From assembly GCA_019454045.1 (NCBI GenBank), contig SKCR01035557.1:62001-126000 (forward strand): 64,000 nucleotides of DNA, given 5' to 3'. The notes under the pieces are model-generated. The model was not told the DNA's origin. It made no database searches and worked only from the letters and a program-made list of their open reading frames with translations. Source of the stretch: Zanthoxylum bungeanum (Eukaryota; Streptophyta; Magnoliopsida; Sapindales; Rutaceae). The stretch's first letter is position 1. Each line of letters begins with the position of its first letter. A program made the position numbers and the translations under genes. Of the stretch, positions 36,813-49,413 are shown one piece after another.

Positions 36813-38580
36813 TGTTGAGATTTATGTCCTAGATCTTCATGAATTGTAAACGAAATTGATTATTGTAATAATAATAAATGCATTATTCATTTTATCAAAA
36901 TTGTTTGATTTATATCGCATATTGTCCAATTGTCTTGTTTACCTTGATTACTATTGTACCTTCAGACTTAGTGTATGTTTGATGCACAAGAGGGTTTATG
37001 TCTGAAGTTAGTAATCTAAATAGCCCGTATAGAGCAAACAAAGAGGGTACTTTATTTGTGGTTTATCTATAGCTGCGGTCCATTCTATACTTGTATGGCG
37101 ACCTTGATCCGGGATCGTTCATGTAGTGACATGGGAATGGAGGCACCTTGTATGATTAGATCATATAGGACTGGACTCAGATAAATACAAATTTCTTTTA
37201 ATATCCGTTAACTGAAGAAATTCATTTTATCTAATAGATGGTCATATATAGATTCGATCTTAATCCTGAGTGTACTACGAACTCATGCATGATAGGCTAT
37301 GTCCTTTGATTTACTATGGTGAGGTTGATGTTGCATTCTCGGCCAATAACTACGTATTTTGGGGATATGGTTTGGTGTGTAGCTGTGAACGTTTTACGTA
37401 GATATGGAATTCACTCCTTCTTACGAGAGAAGAAAGATATATTTTTTTAATAGTTGATTCGAGACTTGAATAATTTGAGCGCTCAACTTTTCTATTGCGA
37501 ATCGAAAGTTTTATATTCATAATTGTTATGAATTAATTGTTCATTATAGAATCAATGATGCTTAAGAGATAAAATATTTAGAGAGGTTTAACGGACTTTT
37601 GACCCGGCTCTATTTATGAGATATTCGTGAAAGGGCTATATACATATGTAACGACTATATCAATGGACACCGAAGTAGTTCGGTTTATTTTATCCATCTA
37701 CGGTAACGAAAGTTCAATTTCGAGTTTTTAGTGGAATAACGCAGAGTTAATAATTCGTAATATTTGATTAAAGAGTTTAATTAAATTTCGAAATTATTGG
37801 AGCTCGGAACCGTAGGTCCATTTGGTCCTCGTGTTAGCTCCATTAACTGTAGCAAACATAATATAATTAGATTGTCTAATTATATGTTCACTTTATAATT
37901 ATATTGTTAATGAGATTAATAATATTTATTGTCACAAATGAAAACTATGTTAAATTAGTTTAACTTAATGTTTTCTAGAATTCTTTGATTATGAGATAAT
38001 CAAGTCTTGATTATGAGATAATCATGTTAGTAATAATTATGAGATAATTATTATAACATAATTGAAGGTAAATAAATCATTATTAAGATATTGATTTTTA
38101 TTTACCATTGGAGACAAAGTCATATGGCTTACCATGTCATCCAAGTAATTATGTCTATTAGGTGGCATGTATACACCTAATATATTTGTCATTAGCTAAT
38201 GCATTTTATGCTTTGGTATGGCCTCCACATTTATGTGTTTTCCATTGAAAGAAAGCACTAGATGCTTAATGACAAAGTCATTGTCTTTAACTTATCATTT
38301 CTTATGCTTTAGTATGACATTCACATTTTTGTGGTGGCCATTGCAAGAAAACATTAGATTCTTAATGACAAGGTTAGTTGGCTTGTGTAAGAGAATCTAA
38401 TCTCTACCATTTCTCTCACTTCATAAGGTTAAAATTTTGCAAACATTCACACAAGTGTTGTGAGAAAGATTTGAGAGAAAATAGAGAGAGTTCAAACATT
38501 CACAAGTGTTGTGAGAGTGTTTGAAATTCCTAAAGCCAAACACCAATTGTGACATCTCGATTCTCTAAATCGTTTAGAGT

Positions 38581-40131
38581 TAGGGGTGGCAATTTGGGTC
38601 AGGATTCGTTTATTCGTTCGATTCGATTCTCTTTAAAGCGAATATGGGTTTGGAAAAATGGATTCGTTTAATAAATGGGTCAATTCGATTCGATTCGATT
38701 CGTTTAATAAACGAATCGAATCCGAATTTGAGTTCATCAATTCATATATTCGTTTAGGATTCGTTTATTAAACGAATCATAAACGAATCGAATCCGAATT
38801 GAATTCGTTTAATACCCGTTTAATTATATTACAAATTTACCTTAAATTTCTTGATTATATTTATTAAACACGAAGGATATTTTAGTAATTACTGATATTT
38901 AACCTAAAAATTTAACTATTTAAAGTAAAATCTAAACCTAGCCGCCTCTAAAATTTCTCAAACCTAAATCTAAAATTTCTCACTAGTGACCAGCCGCCTC
39001 TCTCATTTCTCAAACCTAAAATTCTTTGCTTCTTGTGATTTCCTTTCTCTGTGTAAAGAAAAAACAACAGGAAGACATCTCATGGAAAATGAGGAAATTT
39101 TTACTCAGTAACCATTGAGTGTCATTCATAGAATCTTGTGCATGTGATACTTTTGCTCATTATTTTGATAAGAAAGTAGAAGAAACCGTTGATGTGTTAT
39201 GAGTTATGACTAGAGTTTAAAAGTTTCTTATTTTGTTTATGTAGTTGCGGGTATTGAAGTTGTTTTAACTTGTTAATTGAGTTTTGTTCTATTTTAAGAT
39301 TCTGGGTATTCGTTTTAACTACATAAAAATTACTGAAGCATCCAAGATTCAGTTGGTTCATTGCCCAAAATGCAGAAATTGCTACCAGAGCTACCTGATT
39401 ACTCTGTGTATGAGTGTGGAGGCTGTGGTGCTGACGTGCTATTCTTAGAGGTCAGTTAATATTTATTCATAATTCTCTTTGTTTTAATCTTTCTTTGATT
39501 GTTGAGAAATTGAAAAAAATAAACTGATATTGTTTTAAAAACTATCACATTCTAAAATTTTATTTATTTATTTTTATTTTTGTTAAAATTGGAGAATTGA
39601 GTAATTTTATGAGCTTAATTTGATGTCTTAATCATGCAGCTAAGAAGATAGTGTCTACAAATGATGGAGTTTCGAAGAATTGTAGCAAGGAGAACAATGT
39701 AGAAGGCTATTTATGTAGTATATTAGTGAGGAAAAATGATGTAATTGATTTATAAATTTGAATTTTGGAGTTTGTTGTAAGAATTTTTAATTTATAATTT
39801 GAATTTTCTAATACGAATCGAATACGAATATTCGATTATTAAACGAATACAAAATTTGATTCGTTTAATTTTGCGTAAACGAATCGGATGCGAATAGTAA
39901 ATGAATCAGATGCGAATAGTAAACGAATAATAAATTCGATTCGATTCATTTGATTTATGTAAACGAATAAACGAATCGAATACGAATATTCGTTTATTAA
40001 ACGAATCGAATCCGAATCCTAATATCAAGATTCGTTTAATAAACGAATCGAATTCGAATTTAGTGCATTACAATTCGATTCGTTTAGAATTCGTCACGAA
40101 TTCGATTCGTTGATTCGTTTTGCCACCCCTA
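38581..40131 (+). mobile_element. hAT element carrying a captured plant gene fragment (pack-type hAT)
   Basis: Ends TAGGGGTGGCAA and TTGCCACCCCTA are flanked by the perfect 8-bp duplication TTTAGAGT (38573-38580 and 40132-40139). The other copy of this LTR shows the empty site at about 60370-60390 (CGTTTAGAGTTTAATC). Subterminal arrays of AAACGAATCGAAT occupy both sides. The core, about 38850-39780, carries a leader-like region and an EDR4-like two-exon fragment. The ends match the 558-bp MITE at 3552-4109. Confidence 0.92.
39331..39690 (+). pseudogene. EDR4-like zinc-ribbon gene fragment captured by the hAT element
   Basis: 39331-39450 reads TEASKIQLVHCPKC, then after a one-base shift LLPELPDYSVYECGGCG. 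This is the N-terminal CPxC...CxxC zinc ribbon of plant ENHANCED DISEASE RESISTANCE 4-like proteins. A GTCAGT donor at 39451 and an AATCATGCAG acceptor ending at 39639 bound an intron. Exon 2 reads AKKIVSTNDGVSKNCSK. Defects: no ATG (ACT at its place), a lost base after CPKC, and an 8-bp insertion (GACGTGCT) after GGTGCT. Intron retention means capture at DNA level. Not translatable as it stands. Confidence 0.75.
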
Positions 40132-40348
40132 TTTAGAGTTTCATCTTTGTGAGTGAAGCCCATACTTCGGTTTGTTGGTTTCGAGTCATAGTTCGGAAGA
40201 TCGAGTGGTTGATCGAAGTGTTGGCAACAAATGATTGATTTCGGCTACTACAACAAAGGGATAAGGCAAATAAAATTTTAAGGATCCATACCGGAGCCGA
40301 TGCCACCATAAGCAACTTCCGCCGCACTAAGGAAAGTCGTTTCCTACA

Positions 40349-40370
40349 ATTGACATCGAGAGCTTAGGGT
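40349..40370 (+). promoter_or_regulatory. copia primer-binding site
   Basis: TTGACATCGAGAGCTTAGGG lies two bases after the LTR end. It is a mutated form of the usual TGGTATCAGAGC initiator-Met site. Confidence 0.7.
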
Positions 40371-42311
40371 TGAAAAGTTTTATTAACCCTTCTCATTTTA
40401 GTTTTAATAATTTATATGAGATATAGATTATTAGAATGCATGTTGTGATGAGTAGGCACAATTAGATTCATGAGATGAATGGTTTTTAATGTTCATGTGA
40501 TGAATGTTTACTTTTGATTCATGTGATGAATGTATTGCGTTGATCGTAATTTTTTCCGGCTCTTGTTTTTAGCATTGGAAATGTAAGACCATAAGGTCAT
40601 ATATTTTTCAAGTGTTGTAAGTTTAAACCATAAGGTCATATTCTTTCAAGTGTTGTAAGTTCATTTCCTTTGTAATAAGTTCATTATGTAACCCTATTTG
40701 TAACTTGGAAGAGCCGATGCCGCGAAGGACTTTTGACGAAGAAATTCCGCAAAGAACTCAACAACACTCCATGGAACAAGTTTTGAAGACCAATAGATGC
40801 CTTGGATTTATTGTACTAATTAGATTAGTATAGAAAAATAAGAGTCTGGTCAACGCAATTTGATATATGTTTGTTTTTGCAATTACCAGCCCCTGGAAAC
40901 TGGGTTGCGTCGCGACACAAACCCTTAGCGCGTCGCGACGCGACCAACAAAATAGAAGTGAGGCTACTGCCTCGATCACGTCGCGACATAGGTCTCCTCG
41001 CATCACGACGCGGCACAAACCTGATGCTTTTTCAGGTTCTGGTTTTTTGGGCGACGCGACGCCCACCAGTTCGCGTCGCGGCGCCTAGACCTGGGTTATG
41101 ATGTATGTTTTAAATTATTTATTAACATGTCATATAGCCTAGGGTGCCTACTCTTGCATTTTCACATGCCATAACATGTAGACATGCATGATATTCAAGC
41201 CATAAAATATGATTTTATGTAATTTTAAAAGTTAAAAAAAGAATATAAGATGCATGCAAACAGATTAATAAAATTAATTGGTTTAAAGGTTTAAAAATTA
41301 CGAATTCAAGTTTTAGAACAAATGGACCTTATGAGTACATTATTTTCCTTGGTATATCAGATGGAAACCTGGACGTAAATTCCATAGACGATTCCGAATG
41401 GACGGTAATATGGTCTGCACTCGGGATACAATACCACGTACTTTTGGAATAAATAATGTGCTTTTATCGATTAAATGGTTTAATGACATTTGGTCTCTTC
41501 GTTGAATTCTAAATTTTAAAACCTATTCGTGGACTAATAATTTAAATGTTAAATTGATTAGATCACTATAACAACTTGATTTAATTAAGTTAATTGGTTA
41601 GTAGAGACTGATCAGGATTAGTGAATAAAATTTTAAGATTTAAAATTAGTTAGATCATTAAATTATCAACTAGTATTAATAAGGTTATGACTTTAGCCGA
41701 GCATAATCTAAAATTCATAAGATACTAGTAAGATAGAAACCTTATACTTCTAAATAGTGAGTGGGAGAGGGTTATACCACAATATATCCACGATCTCCAT
41801 TGTTATCCAGAAACATGAGATTCAATAGGCGCCTCAAAACGGCTTTGCTTTCGTCCCCCTACGGATGGTGTCCTTTTTGGGTCAATATCAGGTTTAGATC
41901 CGAAAGGATAAAGACTATAGATGTATCTGGTGATTTGACCTACCCTACAGCGGCACTTCACTAGTTAAGTCCAACGGTTCCGTAATGATGGGTCACACTC
42001 ACAAATGAATGATTAAGTTGTTAATCAAAGCTTCATTGATCAAAATAATGGTAGTTGATTAATATAGGAATAAGAGTTATTTCAGATATATTAATCAATT
42101 GAGAATGTCTCAGTCTATCATGCGAATACTTGACCTACCATACGACGACACTTATTTGTGGGATGATAGATAACCGTGGCATAGTAATTCTTTTAGGTTT
42201 CTAATTCATTATACATTGATCATGCATCATGTTTAATTTTATGCCTAAATGTTTGACAATTTTAATATGCGACGAATGAATGTTGAATGCACGTTTATTA
42301 TTTTTTCAGCC
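40371..42311 (+). other. copia leader with a CG-rich palindrome cluster
   Basis: About 1.9 kb without a coding frame. At 40905-41090 the motif GTCGCGACGC and relatives occur about six times in otherwise AT-rich DNA. Confidence 0.6.
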
Positions 42312-45300
42312 ATGGCATCTGCAATAATCTCAATTCTCAAACAACAAGAAAAATTAACCGGGGATAATTATGTTAAATGGAAAAGTGATATGAATGTTAT
42401 TTTGGTCTGCGAAGACCTTAAATTTATCCTAATGGAGGAATGTCCTCATGAGCCAGCACCAAATACTGGTAGAGCTGCACGTAATGCCTATAATAATTGG
42501 ATTAAAGTTGATGAGAAAGCCATAGCTATTTGATAACATCCATGTCTGAGGTTCTTGCTGCACAGCATGAGCCTATGGTGACATCATCATTGATTATACA
42601 ATCATTACAGAACATGTTGGGTAACCTTCAGACCGGCAACAACATGAGACAATAGTCTCTGTGTATTGACTGCTAGAATGAAGGAAGACACATCAGTCTA
42701 AGACCATGTGTTAAGGATGATGTCTCATCTTAATATGGCTGAAACCCATGGTGCACGTATCAATGTGCAAAGCCATATTACAATGATCATGGAAACCCTT
42801 CCGAAGAGTTTCCTACAGTTTAAAAACATATGTTTTATGAATAAATTGACTTTTACGTTGACTGAACTGCTAAATGAGCTCACCAATTACGAGTCCGTTA
42901 TGAATGGTCCTCGTAGGTCCAATACCTAGGTAAATGTTGCCGAATCTTCTAAATCTGCAAAGAAGAAGAAGAAAGGCAATTGGAAGGCAAAGGCAAAACC
43001 AATGAAAAAGAAGAACAACAAAGGCTCTAAAGGAACCAATGCCAAAGGGAAATGTTTCCATTGTGAACAACAAGGGCATTGGAAAAGGAATTGTCTGAAA
43101 TACCTTGCTGAGCTTAAATAGAAGAAGAATACAGGTAAATACGATTTACTTGTCATTGAGTCTCTTTTGGTGGAGGATGATAAATCCATATGGATTGTTG
43201 ATTCTGGTGCCACTAACCATGTTTGTTGTTCTTTGCAGCTACTTGACTCATGGAAGGACCTTGCTGAAGGTAGCTTCACCATGAGAGTTGGGACATGGGA
43301 TGCAGTTTCAGCAAAAGCAGTGGGATTTTCAAATTTGAATTTTAATAAAAGTTATTTATGTTTGAATGGTGTGCTATATATTCCTGGTTTTCGAAAGAAT
43401 TTGATTTCTGTAACAAAACTTATGGAATGTGGTTTTTCTATTTCATTTAAAAATAAGTAAGTTATTATTAGTAGAAATGGATTAAATATATGCACGGGAA
43501 ACTCCAAAAATAATCTATATGTATTAAGGCCGTTAATGCATGAATCACTGCTTAATACTGAAATATTTAAGATTGAAAGATCTAAAACTAAACGACATTA
43601 GATTTCTCATGATGATACCTATTTATGGCATCTTAGACTTGGTCACATTAACCTTGACCGGATAGATAGAATAATTAAGAATTGAGTTTTAAATCAGTTA
43701 AAACTTGGTACTTTACATGTCTGCGAATCCTGTCTAGAAGGAAAAATGACCAAAAGACCTTTTACTGGAAAATGGATAAAAGTAAAAGAAACACTTGAGC
43801 TAATACATTCGGACGTTTATGGACCGATGAATGTAAAAGCCCGAGGTGGTTTTGAATACTTCGTCACTTTCATTGACGATTATTCCAGATATGGGTATGT
43901 TTACCTAATGTAGCACAAGTTAGATACATTTGAAAAGTTCAAAGAGTATCGTGCTGAGGTTGAGAACCAGTTAGGTAAAAGCATCAAAATTCTATGCTCA
44001 GATCGTGAAGGAGAATACCTTGATAGAGATTTCAAGGAATTCTTAGTTGAGCGTGAAATTATTTCACATCTCACAGCACCTGGAACACCACAATAAAATG
44101 GTGTTGTAGAAATGAGAAATTGCACCCTACTAGACATGATGAGATCAATGTTTAGTTATAGCACTCTACCTAGTTCATTCTGGGGGTATGCATTACAAAC
44201 TGCAATGTATATACTGAATGTAGTTCCTTCTAAGTCTGTTCCTAAGACTCCCTTAAAGTTATGGAATGGTCGTAAAGCTAGTTTACGGTATTTTCGCATA
44301 TGGCGGTGTCCAGCACATGTGCTAAAGAACAATACTACAAAGTTGGAACCACGTTAACATGTGTGCCCATTTGTAGGCTATCCTAAGGAAACTATGGGTG
44401 GATTCTTTTATAGTCCAGAAGATAATAAAGTATTTGTGTTGACAAATGTTACATTTCTTAAGGAGGACTATATGAGAGAGTTCAAACCTCGAAGTAAAGG
44501 TTGAAGAGTTACTTGCTGGTACGACCAGTACATCATTGTCAAATGTTGACAAAGACATAACACCTTCTACATCTTAAAGTCAGATGCTAGTTTATCAGGA
44601 TACCATACCACCTAGACGTAGTGGGAGGGTTGTAAGACAACCTGAACGCTATCTAGGAAATGGTGAGATGCAAGTTGTTGCATCTTGTGATGGTATAGAT
44701 GATCCATTGACCTATCGTAGTGCAATGAAAGATACTGATAAAGAGGAATGACTCAAAGCCATGAACCTCGAGATGGAGTCTATGCACTCTAACTCAGTCT
44801 GGGAACTTGTAGACCAACATGATGGAGTAAAACCCATAGGTTGCAAGTGGATCTACAAGAGAAAAAGAGGAATAGATGGGAAAGTACAGACTTTCAAGGC
44901 TAGGCTAGTGACAAAGGGTTATTCCCAGAAAGAGGGAGTTGGCTATGAAGAAACTTTCTCGCCAGTAGTCATGCTTAAATCCATCAGGATTCTTCTTTCC
45001 ATTACCGCATATTATGACTATGATATTTGGCAAATGGACGTCAAGACTGCATTCTTGAATGGCAATCTTGATGAGAGTATCTATATGGTACAACCAGAGG
45101 GGTTCATTACCCAAGGTCAAGAGCAAAAACTTTGCAAGTTGTAAAGGTCCATTTATGGACTTAAGCAAGCATCTAGATCTTGGAACATAAGATTTGATAC
45201 TACGATCAAGTCTTATAACTTTGAGCAGAACATCGATGAGCCTTGTGTCTACAAGCGCATCATTGATGGGAATGTGGTTTTCCTTGTGTTATACGTCGAT

Positions 45301-48300
45301 GATATTTTACTCATTGGGAATGATGTAAAGTGTTAGGGTTAGTGCTCTGAGCTCCAATTCGGATCGTATTTATGTCTGATTCATGAATACGAGCAATACT
45401 TTTTTCCATAATATTACTAATTTAATGGAAGCACCTCTTGTCTTTTATATACGTATTCGATTAGATTGAAACTAAATTTAGTTTAGTGATATGTATATAT
45501 ATTAGACAAAGACTCTAGGATTTACAACGTAGTGCACAGTTACAACATAGCTTGTAATTGACATTGGGAAGTATCACTATAAGTTGTATATCCTTAAATT
45601 AAGTTCCTGGTCAAGATTTACTGACACGGGTCGGTTAATAAAATCCGTTGAGACCAGTACATGTCGTATATCGGACTTGATCCGATGGTTTATCCCAATG
45701 AACTATGAGTCTTGGGAGACTCGTATAGACGTGTAGGTGTTTATTTGATAAACACTGAACGACTCACCGAATATTTCTTAATAGATGGTACACCAACGTC
45801 AATAGGAATCTTCTCAGGTTGAGTAGCATAGTGATTCTTTGACTTGAGATACCACTGTGGATATATGAGTTATCCTCCACACTTAGAATGACAGTCACGT
45901 CACCGATCTATTTAGATCAGACCTCCGCATGTTCGTTGGGTGTGGACTCATGCTCATGATATCCTGTGTGTATCAAGAAAGGATCCGTCAGTTCTGTGTA
46001 CAGAGCATAGGTAGTCCATCATGTGATTAGCAATCTGTTAAATCTATAGCCATAGTACAATTCGGAAATGAGTTTCGAATGTTAATTTAGAAATTGCTAA
46101 TAGATACGTCGACGAGATTATTCCTATAGAGATTTGACGTTTATATCTATATCTCTGGGATAATTCGGATACCTGTGACGGAGGGATTATACGTATGCAG
46201 TGACCTCGACCTGTATGATTCAATGAGTTTATCCGTGGTCGTCATAATTTACGGGTGGGTGAATTATGGACACGAAATTAGATTTCGTGACGGATATGCC
46301 TGAATCTAGAGAGTCTCACTAATGAAATATACTCGTAGAGCACTAGGGCAACTGTTATGAATAATACTGATTATTTATAACTCGTTTAATGGTTAAACGA
46401 AAAATACATGCAATCGGGACCTAACGGTCATTCCCGAATTAATGTGTATTTGTATTTAATATTTGATATTATTAAAATACACTTTAATTAAATATCAAAT
46501 TGTGGTATTTGGCATATATCATTAATATATGTATTTGAGATATTTAATGTAAATATAATACATATATTTAAGATATTTGTATTTAATTATTTAATTATTT
46601 AATTGTTAAATAATTAAATTAATTAATAAAATAAATATCTTTTGTAATGATTTTACTTTTATTTGGCTTGATATTATTGGAACACTTTTGGTTTACTTTA
46701 TTAAAGATAATTGTTACTTTATTAAAGCAAAACTTGTTCCAATTAAAATCAAACAAAAAGAAAAATAATTGTTATTTGTTTTTAAGCCAATAATCGGCCA
46801 AATGAAAATTCAAAAGGGGGGTGTTTTGGTTTTCAATTTCCAGTGGGCATATACACGCCCAAAAACAACAAACAACAAACAACATTAAGACATTTCCAAA
46901 ACAAAATTGCAAAGAGAGAATTGAGAGGTTTTGAAAGAAAATAAGAGGGGAAAGCTTATTTTGGAAATTTTTGTAAGTACTCTTCAATTTTCTTTAAGAT
47001 AGAAATTGTTTCTATTAATCTTCTCTTCAATTGTGTTGTTAAGATTGATCTCTATACTCTTAAGTTTGTAATTAAATTTGTTGGAAGCTTGTTGGATGTG
47101 ATTAGCATGTATAATTAATTTATAAAGCTAATTAGTGTAATTAAGCTTAATAAATTGATTAAAAATTAAAGTTGCCATTATAGAGTTAATTAGCCATTCA
47201 TAATTAGCCTAGAATTGTTCTTGATTAATTTCACGATGGTGAGATTTAATTGGTGTGGTAATTTGAAGATTAAAGTATTGAATTTTGTCAATTTAATGTA
47301 AATTGTCCAATTTGAGTAATTTGTGAAATTAGGATTCTTAACCCACTCAAATTTTGGGGCTTTTCATATATATGTTATAATTTGATGTATATTTGATGTA
47401 TGTCAAATTTGGGATTGATTGGATTTGATCTTGATGTGTTTTGAATAAATTGGGCCAAATTACAATTAATGAAAAGTTCTGGGCTGTTTTCGTAATTTTG
47501 GAAAATTACTGGACAGTTTGCGCAAATCTGGAAAAGTTTCTGGTTTTGTTGCAAAATTGTAAAAATTATTTTGGGATTGATTTGGAATCAATTAAATATG
47601 TAATTGACATATTTAAAAACTAAAATGATTAAATTGTAAAATTTTGGGATCTTATTGTAATTAATGATAAATCTGATTTTTCTGATAAAAATTCAGTTTT
47701 TATTTACTGAGTAATTAGAATAAATTATTTTATTTTAATTGCCCAAGAAAAATATTTATCGGAAATTATTTCGGAGTAAAAATAAGCGAAAACGGTGAAA
47801 AATGGAGTTACCGGGTAACGACAGCCCAAACAGCGAACTTGTCAATGTTCAGGCAGCCTACGTACTGTCCAAATGTTTTAGGGGCTGACCTGGGCAGTCC
47901 CCATGAGCATTGGTCGGTCGGTTCGGCCGGAAACGCGTTTTATGCTATTTTGCTGAAAAACGTTTTCGTAAAAGTTTCGCGTTGTTTCTATATTATTTAT
48001 GTAGTTATATGATATCGAATAAATATGTTTAGGTGAAATATGAATGAATTATTAATATTTGATATTGAATAATTTATTTGTAAGTTTAAAAATTTTAAAC
48101 TACGATTTCGCCCGAAACGCGCTCCTTCTGCTGCGCCGCCCCGATTGAACCCAACAGTAAAGATAGTATCAGACGTGAAAATCTGACTAGCTAACCAATT
48201 CCAAATGAAAGATTTGGGAGAGGCAAGTTATGTACTTGGGATCCAGATCATTCGAGATCGCAAGAAAGGACTGTTAGTAATGTCTCAAGCAACCTATATC

Positions 48301-49109
48301 GACAAGATTCTTGTGCGATTTGGTATGCAGAATTCCAAGAAAGGTAATTTACCTTTCAGGCATGGAATTCATTTGTCTAAGGAACAGTCTCATAAGATAC
48401 CTCAAAGAGTTGAGGAGATGAGACATATACCCTATGCTTCAGCAGTTGGAAGTCTTATGTATGTTATGTTATGCACGAGACCGGACATCAATTTTACAAT
48501 GTGAGTAGTCGGTAGGTTTCAATCCAACCCATGATTAGATCATTGGGTAGCGGTGAAACATATTCTCAAGTATCTTCGGAGAATGAGAAATTATATGCTT
48601 GTATATACAAGTCATGATGTGATTCTGAGAGGATATACAAACTCTGATTTTCAGACGGATGTCGATTCTAGGAAATCAACATCTGGATCAGTGTTCACCT
48701 TAGGTGGTGGGGCTATAGTATGGAGGAGCATAAATCAATCTTGTATTGATGACTCCACCATGGAGGTTGAATATGTAGGAGCTTGTGAAGCAGCAACAGA
48801 AGCAGTCTGGCTCCGTAAGTTTTTGGCAGATCTGGAAGTTGTTCCATATATGGATAAACTGCTCACACTTTATTGTGATAATAGTGGTGCAGTGACGAAC
48901 TTCAAAGAACTAAGAAGCCACAAGATGGGTTAGCATATTGAGAGAAAATATCACCTCATCAGGGAGATAGTGCAGAGAGGAGATGTCACTGTCACGCAGA
49001 TTCCATCCGCAGACAACCTGGCTGATCCGTTTACAAAGACCTTGTCGGCTAAAGTGTTTGAAGGTCACCTAAAGGGTTTAGGATTACATGACATGTCCCA
49101 TTTGCTCTA
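42312..49109 (+). pseudogene. copia gag-pol, multiply nonsense-mutated, split by a solo LTR
   Basis: Gag opens MASAIISILKQQEKLTGDNY at 42312. A zinc knuckle CFHCEQQGHWKRNC lies near 43051-43092. Protease has IVDSGATNHVC (43195-43230). Integrase has WHLRLGHINLDRI, LIHSDVYGPM and FVTFIDDYSRYGY. Reverse transcriptase spans 44761-45330 with CKWIYKRKRG, QMDVKTAFLNG and YVDD (45292-45303). After the insertion 45331-48156 the frame resumes with QMKDLGEASYVLGIQ. RNase H has DVDSRKSTSGSVFTLGG and ADNLADPFTK. More than ten stops occur, including TAG/TAA inside integrase and before RSIYGLKQAS. Confidence 0.92.
45331..48156. mobile_element. solo LTR, 2.8 kb, inside copia reverse transcriptase
   Basis: Begins TGTTAGGGTTAGTG and ends GAACCCAACA. 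A 6-bp duplication GTAAAG flanks it (45325-45330 and 48157-48162). No coding frame or primer site is found inside. It enters nine codons after the YVDD motif, and the pol frame resumes directly afterward. It is too large for a TRIM; a solo LTR of another long-LTR element fits best. Confidence 0.8.
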
Positions 49110-49124
49110 GTCCAAGTGGGAGAT
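49110..49124 (+). promoter_or_regulatory. copia polypurine tract
   Basis: AAGTGGGAGAT immediately precedes the 3' LTR start TGTTGGGATTTATG at 49125. Confidence 0.75.
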
Positions 49125-49413
49125 TGTTGGGATTTATGTCCTAGATCTTCATGTATTGTAAATGGAATTGATTATTGTAATAATAATAATTGCATTATTC
49201 ATTTTATTAAAGTTGTTTTATTTATATCGCATATTGTCCAATTGTCTTGTTTACCTTGATTACTATTGTACCTTCAGACTTAGTGTATGTTTGATGCATA
49301 AGAGGGTTTATGTCTGAAGTTAGTAATCTAAATAGTCCGTAGAGAGCAAACAAAGAGGGTATTTTGTTTTTGGTTTATCTATAGCTGCGGTCCATTCTAT
49401 ACTTGTATGATGA
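49125..49413 (+). mobile_element. copia 3' LTR, left fragment
   Basis: Matches 36813-37101 almost base for base and is then cut by the Athila-like LTR beginning TGACCGGCG at 49414. The LTR resumes near 60066 with about 1.17 kb missing. Confidence 0.9.

Larger units (their letters stand above)
36813..40348 (+). mobile_element. copia 5' LTR (about 2.0 kb without the nested hAT element)
   Basis: Starts TGTTGAGATTTATGTCCTAG and ends GTCGTTTCCTACA. A primer site follows. Removing the insertion at 38581-40131 and one 8-bp duplication leaves 1977 bp. Its first 289 bp match 49125-49413 and its last part matches about 60066-60592. Confidence 0.9.
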
